A stretch of DNA of 64,000 nt from Rodentibacter myodis (GCF_001999305.1 NZ_MLHQ01000014.1:1-64000), one strand, 5' to 3'. Positions 10,848-20,040 are shown, counted from the first letter of the stretch. The notes: generated by a model from the sequence alone, not told the origin. Numbers and translations are program-made.

Positions 10848-10863
10848 ACGCAAACGTTTTCTT
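10848..10863 (+). promoter_or_regulatory. PurR operator of cvpA-purF
   Basis: ACGCAAACGTTTTCTT fits the 16-base PurR consensus ANGCAANCGNTTNCNT at every fixed position. It lies just after the yfbV stop and 82 bases before the cvpA ATG, next to a TGTAGAAT extended -10 element (about 10878-10885). Purine repression of this operon is established in enteric bacteria. Confidence 0.85.
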
Positions 10864-10891
10864 TTTGACTTTATTTTTGTAGAATACGCCG

Positions 10892-10913
10892 GCTGCTTTA
10901 GGCAGCTCTTTTT
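10892..10913 (+). terminator. Short hairpin in the cvpA leader
   Basis: GCTGC TTTAG GCAGC followed by TCTTTTT. The stem is only five base pairs. It could end yfbV transcription weakly or fold in the cvpA 5' leader. Confidence 0.35.
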
Positions 10914-10929
10914 ATTGAGAGATTTTTTA

Positions 10930-11421
10930 ATGATCGATTACATTATCATTGGCATTATTGCCTTTTCCATTATTGTCAGTTTATTACGTGGCTTTGTGCG
11001 AGAGGTGCTATCACTGGGAAGTTGGGTAGTCGCCTTTATTGTGGCAAGCCAATTTTATCCTTATCTCGCCACTTATTTAACACAAATTGAATCCACTTAT
11101 GTGCGTAACGGTACGGCAATTGGCATTTTGTTTGTTCTCACCTTAATTGTCGGCGCAATTGTAAATTTTGTGATCGCACAATTAGTGGATAAAACCGGTT
11201 TAAGCGGGACAGATCGCGTATTGGGCGCAGCATTTGGACTATTACGTGGGACATTGATTGTTGCCGCCATCTTATTTTTCTTGGATACCTTCACAAACTT
11301 TGAACAAACCCAATGGTGGAAAGAATCAACATTGATTCCGCATTTCGGGTTTATTATTGAATGGTTTTTCCAACAACTTCAAGAAAGTTCCAGCTTTTTA
11401 AATTCAACACTTCATCAATAA
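10930..11421 (+). CDS. cvpA: CvpA family inner membrane protein
   Basis: The 163-residue CvpA (colicin V production) protein has four predicted membrane segments, beginning with [21 protein letters not shown]. The ATG at 10930, after a GAGAG ribosome site, matches the family N-terminus; an in-frame TTG at 10915 is less likely. It is the first gene of the cvpA-purF operon and shares the PurR-controlled promoter. Its molecular role is unknown; in enteric bacteria it affects envelope stress and bile resistance. purF starts 11 bases after its stop. Confidence 0.92.
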   Translation: MIDYIIIGIIAFSIIVSLLRGFVREVLSLGSWVVAFIVASQFYPYLATYLTQIESTYVRNGTAIGILFVLTLIVGAIVNFVIAQLVDKTGLSGTDRVLGAAFGLLRGTLIVAAILFFLDTFTNFEQTQWWKESTLIPHFGFIIEWFFQQLQESSSFLNSTLHQ

Positions 11422-11432
11422 GGATCATAGAA

Positions 11433-12950
11433 ATGTGTGGTATTGTCGGTATTGTTAGCCAAACTCCGGTTAATGAATCTATTTATGCAGCATTAACATT
11501 GTTGCAACATCGTGGACAGGATGCGGCGGGCATTGTTACGGTGGACGATGAAAATCGTTTTCGCTTACGCAAAGCGAATGGTTTGGTGAGCGATATTTTT
11601 AGACAGGAACATATGCTACGTTTACAGGGCAATGCCGGAATGGGACACGTGCGTTATCCCACGGCTGGGAGTTCAAGCGTATCGGAAGCCCAACCTTTCT
11701 ATGTAAACTCGCCTTATGGTGTCACCCTAGTTCATAACGGAAACCTGACCAATTCCACCGAATTAAAAGAAAAAGTGTTCAAAACCGCACGCCGCCACGT
11801 CAATACCAATTCCGACTCCGAATTACTTTTAAATATTTTCGCCAATCACCTCGATAACATTCCGCAAGATCATCTTGACCCACAGGATATTTTCTATGCC
11901 GTCAGTAAAACCCACAAAGATGTGCGGGGGGCTTATGCTTGTTTAGCGATGATTATCGGACACGGTATGGTTGCCTTTCGTGATCCTTTTGGTATTCGCC
12001 CTTTAGTGCTTGGGAAGCGTGAAGAAAACGGCAAAACCGATTATATGTTTGCCTCCGAAACCGTGGCATTGGATGTCGCAGGGTTTGATTTTGTACGTGA
12101 TATTGCGCCGGGCGAAGCGGTGTATGTAACCTTCGATGGCAAACTTTTTGCACAGCAATGTGCAGAAAGTGCGGTCTTAAATCCGTGTATTTTTGAATAT
12201 GTCTATTTTGCCCGACCGGATTCCATTATGGACGGTGTTTCCGTTTATGCGGCACGGGTTCATATGGGCGAACGCTTAGGGCAAAAAATTGCCCGTGAAT
12301 GGCAGGCTGAATTAGACAATATTGATGTGGTGATTCCTGTGCCGGAAACCTCCACAGATATTGCCCTACAAATTGCCAATGTACTGAATAAGCCTTACCG
12401 CCAAGGATTTGTAAAAAATCGCTATGTCGGACGGACTTTCATTATGCCGGGACAAGCACAGCGTATTAGTTCTGTTCGCCGTAAATTAAATACCATTAAA
12501 GCCGAATTTAAAGATAAAAATGTTTTGTTGGTAGATGATTCTATCGTGCGAGGCACTACCTCAGAGCAAATTGTTGAAATGGCACGAGCCGCCGGCGCGA
12601 AAAAGATTTATTTTGCCTCCGCCGCCCCGGAAATTCGCTATCCGAATGTGTATGGTATTGATATGCCAACCAAAGAGGAGCTTATCGCTTACGGTCGAAA
12701 TGTAGATGAAATCGCCAAATTAATTGGCGTGGATAAACTGATTTTCCAAGATCTCAGTGCATTGACCGAATCGGTTCAAGAAGAAAATCCAACGATTCAG
12801 GCTTTCGACTGTTCCGTATTTACCGGTGAATACGTTACCGGTGATATTACAGCGGAATACCTCGACAACATCGCCTCTCAACGTAATGATTCGGCAAAGA
12901 AAAAGCGTGAGAAAGATGCCACGAATTTAGAAATTCATAATGAAAGATAA
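11433..12950 (+). CDS. purF: Amidophosphoribosyltransferase PurF
   Basis: First committed step of purine synthesis: PRPP plus glutamine gives phosphoribosylamine. The ATG at 11433 gives MCGIVGIV, placing the catalytic Cys at position 2 after Met removal, so the upstream extension of the frame is not used. The N-terminal class II glutaminase domain is followed by the phosphoribosyltransferase domain with the PRPP loop [13 protein letters not shown]. Length 505 residues is normal. A TAAGGA ribosome site overlaps the cvpA stop. A terminator made of an uptake-signal pair follows. Confidence 0.97.
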   Translation: MCGIVGIVSQTPVNESIYAALTLLQHRGQDAAGIVTVDDENRFRLRKANGLVSDIFRQEHMLRLQGNAGMGHVRYPTAGSSSVSEAQPFYVNSPYGVTLVHNGNLTNSTELKEKVFKTARRHVNTNSDSELLLNIFANHLDNIPQDHLDPQDIFYAVSKTHKDVRGAYACLAMIIGHGMVAFRDPFGIRPLVLGKREENGKTDYMFASETVALDVAGFDFVRDIAPGEAVYVTFDGKLFAQQCAESAVLNPCIFEYVYFARPDSIMDGVSVYAARVHMGERLGQKIAREWQAELDNIDVVIPVPETSTDIALQIANVLNKPYRQGFVKNRYVGRTFIMPGQAQRISSVRRKLNTIKAEFKDKNVLLVDDSIVRGTTSEQIVEMARAAGAKKIYFASAAPEIRYPNVYGIDMPTKEELIAYGRNVDEIAKLIGVDKLIFQDLSALTESVQEENPTIQAFDCSVFTGEYVTGDITAEYLDNIASQRNDSAKKKREKDATNLEIHNER

Positions 12951-12954
12951 AATT

Positions 12955-12982
12955 AAAGTGCGGTTAAAAATAACCGCACTTT
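12955..12982. terminator. Terminator between convergent purF and ilvE
   Basis: Perfect 12-base inverted repeat AAAGTGCGGTTA / TAACCGCACTTT with an AAAA loop, formed by two facing uptake signals. It serves purF on the plus strand and ilvE on the minus strand. Confidence 0.9.
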
Positions 12983-12996
12983 GAAAAGCAAGAAAA

Positions 12997-14028
12997 TTAT
13001 TCAACTTTTACTATCCAGCCTTCCGGTGCTTCAACATCACCAAATTGAATGCCGGTTAATTCATTGTAAAGTTTGCGGGTGACAGGGCCTACTTCGGTTT
13101 CGGAATAAAACACGTGGAACTTATCTTTATGTTGAATACCGCCAACCGGTGTAATGACTGCGGCAGTACCGCACGCACCGGCTTCGGCAAATTGATCAAG
13201 TTGATCGATATACACATCGCCTTCAATGGTTTCCATTCCTAAACGCTCTTTCGCGATGTAAAGGAGGGAATATTTTGTAATACTCGGCAAAATAGATTCT
13301 GAGGCAGGAGTGATAAATTTGTTATCTTTGGTGATACCAAAGAAATTCGCCGCCCCCACTTCTTCAATTTTTGTATGGGTTTTCGGATCGAGATAAATCG
13401 CATCGGCAAATTTGCGTTCTGTTGTGCCTTGTTCGATAGCTAATTCGTGTGGGAGAAGGCTTGCCGCATAGTTGCCACCCACTTTTACGCCGCCTGTTCC
13501 CATTGGCGCGGCACGATCATATTCGGTAGTAATAAAGTTAGAAGGGGCGAGTCCACCTTTGAAATACGCACCAACGGGGCAACAAAATACCGAGAAAATA
13601 AATTCAGGGGCGGCTTTTACGCCAATATTTTCGCCAACTCCAATTAAGAATGGACGTAAATATAAGGTTGCGCCTGAACCATAAGGCCCTAACCATTCTT
13701 GATTGGCCTTGACTACCTCTTTACAAGCACGGACGAATAATTCAGTTGGGACTTGTGGCATTAAAAGACGAGCGGAAGTGCGTTGCATACGTTTAGCATT
13801 TTCATCAGGACGAAATAAATTAATAGAGCCGTCTTTGCAACGATAGGCTTTTAAACCTTCAAAGCATTGTTGACCGTAGTGAAGAGCGGTTGAACCCTCG
13901 TGGATATGTAGCGTGTTATCAGTGGTGAGTCTGCCTTCGTCCCATTTGCTATCTTTCCAATGGGCAATAAAACGGTAGTCTGTTTTTATGTAGCTAAAGC
14001 CGAGGTTGTTCCAGTCTAAGTTTTTCAT
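12997..14028 (-). CDS. ilvE: Branched-chain amino acid aminotransferase IlvE
   Basis: PLP-dependent class IV aminotransferase of 343 residues, the longer eukaryote-like BCAT2 type rather than the 309-residue E. coli form. It acts last in Ile, Val and Leu synthesis. The catalytic lysine is expected in [12 protein letters not shown] in the middle of the chain. [10 protein letters not shown] and [15 protein letters not shown] form the cofactor phosphate-binding and substrate loops. A strong AAAGGAAG ribosome site precedes the ATG on the minus strand. The gcvB sRNA gene lies upstream. Confidence 0.95.
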   Translation of the reverse strand: MKNLDWNNLGFSYIKTDYRFIAHWKDSKWDEGRLTTDNTLHIHEGSTALHYGQQCFEGLKAYRCKDGSINLFRPDENAKRMQRTSARLLMPQVPTELFVRACKEVVKANQEWLGPYGSGATLYLRPFLIGVGENIGVKAAPEFIFSVFCCPVGAYFKGGLAPSNFITTEYDRAAPMGTGGVKVGGNYAASLLPHELAIEQGTTERKFADAIYLDPKTHTKIEEVGAANFFGITKDNKFITPASESILPSITKYSLLYIAKERLGMETIEGDVYIDQLDQFAEAGACGTAAVITPVGGIQHKDKFHVFYSETEVGPVTRKLYNELTGIQFGDVEAPEGWIVKVE

Positions 14029-14202
14029 TTTGCTTCCTTTAAGTATGATGTTTTACAGAAATGGGAGTTAATCTACACCATTATTCTGAGCATTAAAACC
14101 TCTGTGCCCAAATTTTTTGCGATTTCTCAAAAAAGCAGCGGTTATTTAAACTTTTTGAAGTTAAATAGGAAAACAGAAAGGGGATATGTTAAGATGCGCA
14201 TC

Positions 14203-14378
14203 AAAAAAAACGCCACTCAAAAAGAGTAGCGTTTAACCAAGAGGTTTAAATTATACAGGAAGTAAACGAGTAACAATTTTATTACTCAAGTTCGGGCTTG
14301 CCGAACTATATGCAAACACAACATCATACTTAAGTTCGAAACTCATTAACTAGTAAAGAATTACCAATCGTTAAGTAT
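14203..14378 (-). ncRNA. gcvB: GcvB small RNA
   Basis: A transcript of about 176 nt is predicted on the minus strand, divergent from gcvA as in E. coli. Read 5' to 3' it has a 5' stem CATACTTAA / TTAAGTATG, then the single-stranded R1-like segment ATGATGTTGTGTTTGCATA (14309-14328), which closely matches the G/U-rich target-binding region of E. coli GcvB. Hairpins AGTTCGG/CCGAACT and GAGTAA/TTACTC follow, then TTACTTCCTGTATAATTTA, resembling the R3 region. A 10-bp terminator stem with TTTTT loop and eight U residues ends it. GcvB represses many amino acid and peptide uptake and synthesis mRNAs with Hfq. The 5' end is inferred from the promoter. Confidence 0.88.
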
Positions 14379-14384
14379 GGGCGC

Positions 14385-14413
14385 ATTGTAGGGAGTAGAG
14401 AGAGTAAGAACAA
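14385..14413 (-). promoter_or_regulatory. gcvB promoter
   Basis: On the minus strand: -35 TTGTTC (14408-14413), 17-base spacer, -10 TACAAT (14385-14390). The predicted start is near 14378, at the base of the first GcvB stem. Confidence 0.75.
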
Positions 14414-14433
14414 ATGATGTTTTTTTATTTGAT

Positions 14434-14452
14434 AGATTAAAAAAACTAATCT
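14434..14452. promoter_or_regulatory. Candidate GcvA operator
   Basis: Inverted repeat AGATTA-N7-TAATCT containing CTAAT, the core reported for E. coli GcvA sites. Its centre is about 65 bases upstream of the predicted gcvB start, the normal place for a LysR recognition site. It also lies just upstream of the probable gcvA -10 TATTAT (14468-14473), which would allow autorepression. Confidence 0.65.
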
Positions 14453-14502
14453 GAACAGAAACCTGCATATTATAGACAGAAAAATTATATTTTGGAAGAA
14501 TT

Positions 14503-15396
14503 ATGTATAAACGTTTGCCTCCCTTGAATTCACTGAAATCTTTTGAATCTGCGGCACGGCATTTGAGCTTTACCAAAGCAGCAGATGAACTTTTTGTTAC
14601 GCAAGCGGCGGTGAGTCACCAGATAAAATTATTAGAAGATTTTTTAGGCGTTGAATTGTTTAAACGAAAAAATCGTTCTTTAGAATTAACTGAATTTGGC
14701 AAAATTTATTTTGCCGATGTAAATAAAATTCTACGTAAACTGAATGAAGCAACAGAGCGGCTGCTTGCCTTAAAAAATGATCCTTATTTGAGTATTAGCG
14801 TGCCACAAACCTTTGGTATTCAATGGTTGGTTCCTCATTTAAGTGAATTTAATCGCCTTCATCCCGAAATTGAAGTTCGCTTAAAAGGGGTCGATCAAGA
14901 CGAAGGCTTGCTTAATAAAGAAATTGATCTTGCCATTTATTATGGCAAAGGAAATTGGCAAAATTTGCAGGTTGATCGTCTGGGGAAAGAGAGTTTGCTG
15001 ATTTTGGCGTCGCCGGAATTATTGGCTAAAAATCCAATTCATCGCAAAGAAGATCTGAAACACCATACACTCATTCACACCCATACCCGTGATAATTGGC
15101 GTGCGATGGCGGATTATTTGGCGTTAGAGGAATTAAACATTCAGCAAGGCCCACTCTTTAGCCACACTTTTATGGCATTACAAGCGGCAATTCACGGACA
15201 AGGCATTGTACTTGCCAATCGCTTACTTGCCTTGCAAGAAATCGAACAGGGCGTATTGCAGGTGGTATTGGAAACAGATTTTCCCGATCCCAAATCCTTC
15301 TATGTTGTCAATCATCTCGATCGCCTTGATGATGTACAAATTCAGGCATTCCGCCATTGGATTATTGAATCAGTAAAAAAAGAAGAAAATGAATAA
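14503..15396 (+). CDS. gcvA: LysR-type regulator GcvA
   Basis: 297-residue LysR family protein. The N-terminal winged helix begins [20 protein letters not shown], with the recognition helix in [14 protein letters not shown], as in GcvA. A periplasmic-binding-like effector domain follows. In E. coli GcvA activates the glycine cleavage operon and gcvB when glycine is present. The adjacent divergent gcvB gene and the CTAAT inverted repeat between them support the assignment. It overlaps rlmM by eight bases, so the two are cotranscribed. Confidence 0.93.
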   Translation: MYKRLPPLNSLKSFESAARHLSFTKAADELFVTQAAVSHQIKLLEDFLGVELFKRKNRSLELTEFGKIYFADVNKILRKLNEATERLLALKNDPYLSISVPQTFGIQWLVPHLSEFNRLHPEIEVRLKGVDQDEGLLNKEIDLAIYYGKGNWQNLQVDRLGKESLLILASPELLAKNPIHRKEDLKHHTLIHTHTRDNWRAMADYLALEELNIQQGPLFSHTFMALQAAIHGQGIVLANRLLALQEIEQGVLQVVLETDFPDPKSFYVVNHLDRLDDVQIQAFRHWIIESVKKEENE

Positions 15397-16477
15397 ACTA
15401 GCATTATATTGTCGCCCCGGTTTTGAAAAAGAAGTTGCTGCAGAAATCACCGATCGTGCGGCAGGTTTGGGAGTATTTGGTTTTGCCCGTGTGCAAGAAA
15501 ATTCGGGTTATGTGATTTTTGAATGTTACCAACCGAACGAGGCAGATCGCTTGGCTCGGGAGATTCCTTTTCATCAACTCATTTTCGCCCGCCAAATGTT
15601 GGTGGTGTCCGATTTATTGGAAAACTTAAATCCTGAGGATCGAATCAGCCCTATCATCTCAGCATTTGTTCAACTCTCAAAACAAGTAAACTTCAACCAA
15701 TCCACAACACTTTTTGTTGAAACGGCGGATACCAACGAATCAAAATCACTTTCCACATTTTGTCGAAAACTTACCGTACCGCTACGCCAAGCCTTGAAAA
15801 AGCAGGGATGGCTTTCGGCAACGGCAACACAAAAGAGCGGTCAATTTTTGCATTGTTTTTTTGTAAAGTCGAACTGTTGCTATGTGGGATATTCTTACAC
15901 GAATAATCATTCAGAGCATTTTATGGGCATTCCCCGCTTGAAATTTCCGGCTGAAGCACCAAGTCGTTCCACCTTAAAATTAGAAGAAGCGATTTTAACT
16001 TTCATTCCCCGCCAAGAAGAAAGTAAACGCCTAAATGAACAGATGACAGGCGTTGATTTAGGGGCTTGCCCCGGTGGTTGGACATACCAACTCGTCAGAC
16101 GAGGTTTGTTTGTGTATGCGGTGGATCACGGCAAAATGGCAGAAAGTCTGCACGAGACAGGGCGAATAGAACATTGTGCTGAGGATGGATTTAAATTTCA
16201 GCCGCCAAAACGTAAGCGCATTGATTGGTTGGTGTGCGATATGGTAGAACAGCCGAGCCGCATTGCCGATTTGATCGGGAAATGGCTGGTTAATGGTTGG
16301 TGTCGGGAAACGATTTTCAACCTAAAATTACCGATGAAAAAACGTTATCAAGAGGTGATACAGTGCTTGGAAAGGTTGTCGGATAAATTGGTGAAAAATA
16401 ATCTTCGTTTTGAAATTCAAGCAAAACATTTGTATCACGACAGAGAAGAAATTACCGTGCATATTGCCATTAAATAA
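15389..16477 (+). CDS. rlmM: 23S rRNA (cytidine-2498-2'-O)-methyltransferase RlmM
   Basis: 362-residue RrmJ-like 2'-O-methyltransferase that modifies C2498 of 23S rRNA. It has an N-terminal THUMP-like region and a C-terminal Rossmann fold with SAM motif [16 protein letters not shown] near residue 220. The tetrad Lys-Asp-Lys-Glu is likely formed by residues around [11 protein letters not shown] and [11 protein letters not shown]. The ATG overlaps the end of gcvA. The gcvA-rlmM order is found in enteric genomes too. A terminator follows the stop. Confidence 0.95.
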   Translation: MNKLALYCRPGFEKEVAAEITDRAAGLGVFGFARVQENSGYVIFECYQPNEADRLAREIPFHQLIFARQMLVVSDLLENLNPEDRISPIISAFVQLSKQVNFNQSTTLFVETADTNESKSLSTFCRKLTVPLRQALKKQGWLSATATQKSGQFLHCFFVKSNCCYVGYSYTNNHSEHFMGIPRLKFPAEAPSRSTLKLEEAILTFIPRQEESKRLNEQMTGVDLGACPGGWTYQLVRRGLFVYAVDHGKMAESLHETGRIEHCAEDGFKFQPPKRKRIDWLVCDMVEQPSRIADLIGKWLVNGWCRETIFNLKLPMKKRYQEVIQCLERLSDKLVKNNLRFEIQAKHLYHDREEITVHIAIK

Positions 16478-16481
16478 AAAG

Positions 16482-16516
16482 AAAGGCATTTCCCCATTTA
16501 AGGAAAATGCCTTTTT
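16482..16516 (+). terminator. rlmM terminator
   Basis: Stem AAAGGCATTTCC / GGAAAATGCCTTT with one bulged base, followed by TTC. It begins four bases after the rlmM stop. Confidence 0.75.
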
Positions 16517-16534
16517 CATACCTTACATAAAGAA

Positions 16535-16560
16535 AAAGCACCAATTAATATCGGTGCTTT
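16535..16560 (-). terminator. Terminator of the initiator tRNA gene
   Basis: Stem AAAGCACC / GGTGCTTT with a ten-base AT loop. On the minus strand it is followed by TTCTTT and lies seven bases after the CCA end of the tRNA. Confidence 0.75.
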
Positions 16561-16566
16561 AAAATC

Positions 16567-16643
16567 TGGTTGCGGGGGCCGGATTTGAACCGACGGCCTT
16601 CGGGTTATGAGCCCGACGAGCTACCAAGCTGCTCCACCCCGCG
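16567..16643 (-). tRNA. Initiator tRNA-fMet (CAU)
   Basis: 77 nt with encoded CCA. On the minus strand it begins CGCGGGGTGGAGCAG and ends CCCCCGCAACCA. The acceptor pair starts with C1 against A72, so the first pair is mismatched. Three G:C pairs (GGG/CCC) flank the CAU anticodon loop CTCATAA. Both are hallmarks of the initiator and differ from elongator Met or Ile2 tRNAs. It is a single gene between rlmM and mltA. Confidence 0.97.
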
Positions 16644-16656
16644 TCTGACGGCGGAC

Positions 16657-16684
16657 AATATACCTGCTTAAAAAATTTTTGCAA
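16657..16684 (-). promoter_or_regulatory. tRNA-fMet promoter
   Basis: Minus strand -35 TTGCAA (16679-16684), 16-base spacer, -10 TATATT (16657-16662), then a GC-rich discriminator GTCCGCC of the kind seen at stringently controlled stable RNA promoters. Confidence 0.7.
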
Positions 16685-16835
16685 GTCTTAAACAAAATTT
16701 TATTTTTTATTTGTTTTTTTAATAAACAAAACGCCTATAAATTGAACATTATCAGGAAATAGTGCTAGAGCTTTTGAATATTTTTTGATAGCGTATGCGC
16801 CCTTATGAATATCCGTTTTATTTAGGAATTGAAGA

Positions 16836-17963
16836 ATGAAATTTCATCAACATTTCAGCGTTAAAATTTTTTCGGTGTTAGCTGCCACCTCGATTTTAGT
16901 TTCTTGTAGTGGTTCACCAAGTAAAGTTTCTTCAACTAAAGGAAATACCTCAATTCTTACGCCAACAGGGGATGACCCGCAAAAATTTGGCGCAAAATAC
17001 AGTGGTCGAAGCTATCAACAAAGTATTCTATCGCCCGTTGCCCGTGTAGAAAATCAAAGTGCGGTCGTAAATCAGGGGGATTTTTTAACCCAGCTTTCTA
17101 ATGTTAAAGCCTATTCAGGTCGGTTATCCGATCGTTTTTACGGCAACTATCAAAAAATTACCAATTGGGTACTTTCCGGTGCGAATGTGGATGAACTCTC
17201 GCAATACGGTATTTCTCCACAAATAATGAAAGGCTTTGACGGTTATCAAAACGTATTAATGACAGGCTATTATTCGCCGGTTATCCACGCCCGCCGTTCA
17301 CCGCAAGGAAAATTCCAACATCCGATCTATGCAATGCCGACAAATAAACGTTTTTCCCGTGCGCAAATTTATGCAGGCGCATTGGCGGGACAAGGCTTGG
17401 AGCTGGCTTACAGTGATTCAATGCTTGATAACTTTTTGCTCGGTGTGCAAGGCAGTGGTTATGTGGATTTTGGTAACGGCAACCTAAACTATTTTGCCTA
17501 TGCCGGACAAAATGGCTTTAAATATCAAGCGGTAGGGCGTTTACTGGTTGAAGACGGTGAAATTCCAAAAGAAAAAATGTCCATTCAAGCTATTCGTGAT
17601 TGGGGGAAAGCAAATCCTTCCCGCGTGCAAGGATTGTTAGAACGAAATCCGTCTTATGTGTTCTTCAAAAATGATCCGAGCGGAAAAGTAAAAGGTTCTG
17701 CCGGTGTGCCGCTTGTACCAATGGCGGCGGTGGCGTCCGATCGCAATGTGATTCCGTCCGGTACGGTATTATTGGTTGAAGTACCGGATATTGATAATGA
17801 CGGCAATTGGAAAGGCACACATAAATTACATCTTATGGTCGCACTTGACGTGGGCGGTGCGGTAAACGGTCACCATTTTGATTTATACCGTGGCATTGGC
17901 GATCAAGCAGGACATATTGCCGGTCTTTCAAAACATTATGGCCGTGTTTGGGTGTTGAATTAA
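16836..17963 (+). CDS. mltA: Membrane-bound lytic murein transglycosylase A
   Basis: Outer membrane lipoprotein that cleaves peptidoglycan glycan strands to 1,6-anhydro ends. The signal peptide ends in the lipobox L-V-S-C (Cys at residue 24). The MltA barrel and 3D domain follow, with the catalytic Asp expected in HLMVALDVGGAV and the segment NPSYVFF near residue 272. 375 residues is the usual length. Its stop TAA shares a base with the tcdA ATG. Confidence 0.95.
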   Translation: MKFHQHFSVKIFSVLAATSILVSCSGSPSKVSSTKGNTSILTPTGDDPQKFGAKYSGRSYQQSILSPVARVENQSAVVNQGDFLTQLSNVKAYSGRLSDRFYGNYQKITNWVLSGANVDELSQYGISPQIMKGFDGYQNVLMTGYYSPVIHARRSPQGKFQHPIYAMPTNKRFSRAQIYAGALAGQGLELAYSDSMLDNFLLGVQGSGYVDFGNGNLNYFAYAGQNGFKYQAVGRLLVEDGEIPKEKMSIQAIRDWGKANPSRVQGLLERNPSYVFFKNDPSGKVKGSAGVPLVPMAAVASDRNVIPSGTVLLVEVPDIDNDGNWKGTHKLHLMVALDVGGAVNGHHFDLYRGIGDQAGHIAGLSKHYGRVWVLN

Positions 17964-18727
17964 TGGCACGCGTGGATAACTATGAACAACGCTTTGGCGG
18001 TATCGGGCGGCTTTATACCCCCGAAGGCTTAAGCCGACTTCGCCAAGCACATATTTGTGTGGTGGGTATTGGCGGTGTGGGTTCGTGGGTGGTGGAAGCG
18101 CTAGCCCGTTCCGGGGTCGGGCAGATCACCTTGATTGATATGGACGATATTTGCGTGACCAATATTAATCGCCAACTTCCGGCGTTGAGTGGCAACATCG
18201 GCAAACTGAAAACAGAAGTGATGGCGGAGCGTGTGAAGTTGATTAATCCGGAATGTATCGTCAATATTATTGATGATTTTATCTCACCGGATAACCAAGC
18301 GGATTATCTCAACCGTGGTTACGATTACGTGATTGACGCGATTGATAACGTGAAAACCAAGGCTGCAATGATTGCTTATTGCAAACGTCATAAAATTAAC
18401 ATTATCACCGTTGGGGGAGCAGGCGGACAAACGGATCCGACTCAAATTCAAATTGCCGATTTAAGCAAAACCATTCAAGATCCGTTACTTGCCAAAGTGC
18501 GGTCGGTTTTGCGTAAGGATTTTAATTTCACCCAAAATCCACAACGTAAATTTGCGGTAGATGCCGTCTTTTCGACCCAACCTTTAATTTTCCCGAAAAT
18601 GGGGGAAGGGTGTGAAATTTCCGCCACGATGAATTGTGCAAATGGATTTGGTGCGGCAACAATGATCACGGCAACTTTTGGATTTTTTGCCGTTTCCCGT
18701 GTAATTGATAAATTACTCAAAAAATAA
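17963..18727 (+). CDS. tcdA: tRNA threonylcarbamoyladenosine dehydratase TcdA
   Basis: E1-like ATP-dependent enzyme that cyclises t6A37 to ct6A37 in tRNA; also called CsdL or YgdL. The nucleotide-binding loop VGIGGVGSWVVEALARSG is at about residues 34-51, and the DxxDxxxxxNxNRQ-type motif follows (DMDDICVTNINRQLPA). The ATG at 17963 overlaps the mltA stop (TAATG), giving 254 residues; the upstream TTG at 17948 is not needed. Translational coupling to mltA is likely. The mltA-tcdA order is conserved in gamma-proteobacteria. Confidence 0.95.
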   Translation: MARVDNYEQRFGGIGRLYTPEGLSRLRQAHICVVGIGGVGSWVVEALARSGVGQITLIDMDDICVTNINRQLPALSGNIGKLKTEVMAERVKLINPECIVNIIDDFISPDNQADYLNRGYDYVIDAIDNVKTKAAMIAYCKRHKINIITVGGAGGQTDPTQIQIADLSKTIQDPLLAKVRSVLRKDFNFTQNPQRKFAVDAVFSTQPLIFPKMGEGCEISATMNCANGFGAATMITATFGFFAVSRVIDKLLKK

Positions 18728-18816
18728 GTTTTTTTACGAAGGCAGCGAAAGTTGCCTTTCTTTTTGCATAAAGTGGTTGCAATTTGCCTTAAAAAGCGTA
18801 GGCTTATGCGCCTATT

Positions 18817-18831
18817 TGAGAATCATTATTA
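18817..18831 (+). promoter_or_regulatory. Fur-family box upstream of znuA
   Basis: TGAGAATCATTATTA matches the 7-1-7 Fur consensus TGATAATNATTATCA at most positions and ends 19 bases before the znuA ATG. Zur, a Fur paralogue, is the expected regulator of znuA, but the sequence looks more like a Fur box than the E. coli Zur site. Confidence 0.55.
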
Positions 18832-18850
18832 ATAAATAAAAGGAGAACAA

Positions 18851-19780
18851 ATGAAAACAACATTAAAAATTAGCGCAATTTCAACCGCACTTTTAACGCT
18901 TCCGATGATTTCAAATGCCGATGTGCTGGTTTCCGTTAAACCACTTGGCTTTATCGCTTCCTCCATCGCAAATGGTGTCACCGACACACAAGTGCTTGTT
19001 CCTGCCGGTGCGTCTCCGCACGATTACAGTTTAAAATTATCCGATATTCAAAAAGTAAAATCGGCGGATTTAGTGCTATGGGTGGGGGAAGATATTGATT
19101 CGTTTTTAAGTAAACCGATTCAGCAAGTTGATCCGCAAAAAGTGATTACCATTGCCGAACTTGAAGGGATTGAGCCTTTGCTCTCTAAGGCACATCACGA
19201 TCATTCGCACGAAGAAAAGGAAGATCATCAGGCACATCATTACGATCATCAACACAAAGCACTATCAACCAACTGGCATATTTGGTATTCACCGGCGATA
19301 AGCCAAATGGTGGCACAAAAAGTGGCAGATAAACTCACGATCCAATTTCCCGATAAAAAAGAGCGTATCGCCAAAAACCTTGCGCAGTTTAACCGCACTT
19401 TGGCACAACAAAGCGACAAAATTAAAGCCCAACTCGCCCCTTTCGCCAATAAAGGCTTTTTTGTCTTTCACGATGCTTATGGCTATTTCAATGATGCCTA
19501 CGGCTTAACGCAAACCGGTTATTTCACCATTAACCCCTTAGTCGCACCGGGGGCGAAAACCATTGCCCATATTAAAGAAGAAATCGAAGAACATCGTGTA
19601 AATTGCCTGTTTGCCGAGCCTCAATTCACCCCGAAAGTCATCGACTCCCTCGCTCAAAGTACAAAAGTGAATGTGGGGCGTTTAGATCCAATGGGCGATA
19701 GCGTGCAACTCGGCGAAAATGCCTATGTGAATTTCTTACAAGCCACAGCGGACAGTTATACGCAGTGTTTGAGTAAGTGA
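18851..19780 (+). CDS. znuA: Zinc ABC transporter binding protein ZnuA
   Basis: Periplasmic zinc-binding protein of 309 residues, class A-I solute-binding family. The signal peptide is MKTTLKISAISTALLTLPMISNA, cut before Asp24. A His/Asp/Glu-rich loop at about residues 115-136 (HHDHSHEEKEDHQAHH) is typical of ZnuA. His57 in PAGASPHDYS and the His in FVFHDAYGYF are expected zinc ligands. No znuB or znuC lies beside it; in the Haemophilus group these are encoded elsewhere. A good AGGAG ribosome site precedes the ATG. Confidence 0.93.
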   Translation: MKTTLKISAISTALLTLPMISNADVLVSVKPLGFIASSIANGVTDTQVLVPAGASPHDYSLKLSDIQKVKSADLVLWVGEDIDSFLSKPIQQVDPQKVITIAELEGIEPLLSKAHHDHSHEEKEDHQAHHYDHQHKALSTNWHIWYSPAISQMVAQKVADKLTIQFPDKKERIAKNLAQFNRTLAQQSDKIKAQLAPFANKGFFVFHDAYGYFNDAYGLTQTGYFTINPLVAPGAKTIAHIKEEIEEHRVNCLFAEPQFTPKVIDSLAQSTKVNVGRLDPMGDSVQLGENAYVNFLQATADSYTQCLSK

Positions 19781-19853
19781 TTTGTTTTTGGAATAACTTA
19801 CTTTTTACTGCGTTATTATGTAGTAAATGCACAAAGAGAAAATAACGTGATTG

Positions 19854-19938
19854 GTAGGGACGCTATGCTGGCGTCCATGATCTTAACCTATTGAAATTAT
19901 TTGTATATTTACTTTGGACGCCAGCGTGGCGTCCCTAC
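19854..19938. repeat. MITE-like inverted-repeat element, copy 1
   Basis: 85-base element with 23-base terminal inverted repeats differing at two positions. It begins GTAGGGACGCTATGCTGG and ends GTGGCGTCCCTAC. The AT-rich centre contains CTATTGAAATT. Related copies occur at 32881-32957 and 61284-61363. It lies between znuA and rlmL and contains no gene. As RNA it would form a long hairpin. Confidence 0.8.
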
Positions 19939-20040
19939 TTTCCCTTTATTGTGTAATGGCTAAATGTAAGGAAATAATGACACTAAATGCAAGCGTAGAG
20001 CAGTAAAAGTAACCCACATCAGTGAAAAACAAATTTATGT

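Noticed and set aside
16567..16643. tRNA gene as an integration site for a mobile element
   Set aside because: Both flanks are conserved core genes (rlmM, mltA), with no integrase and no repeated tRNA 3' end nearby.
19638..19832. Minus-strand open frame across the end of znuA
   Set aside because: Overlaps the well-supported znuA C-terminus and has no coding features.
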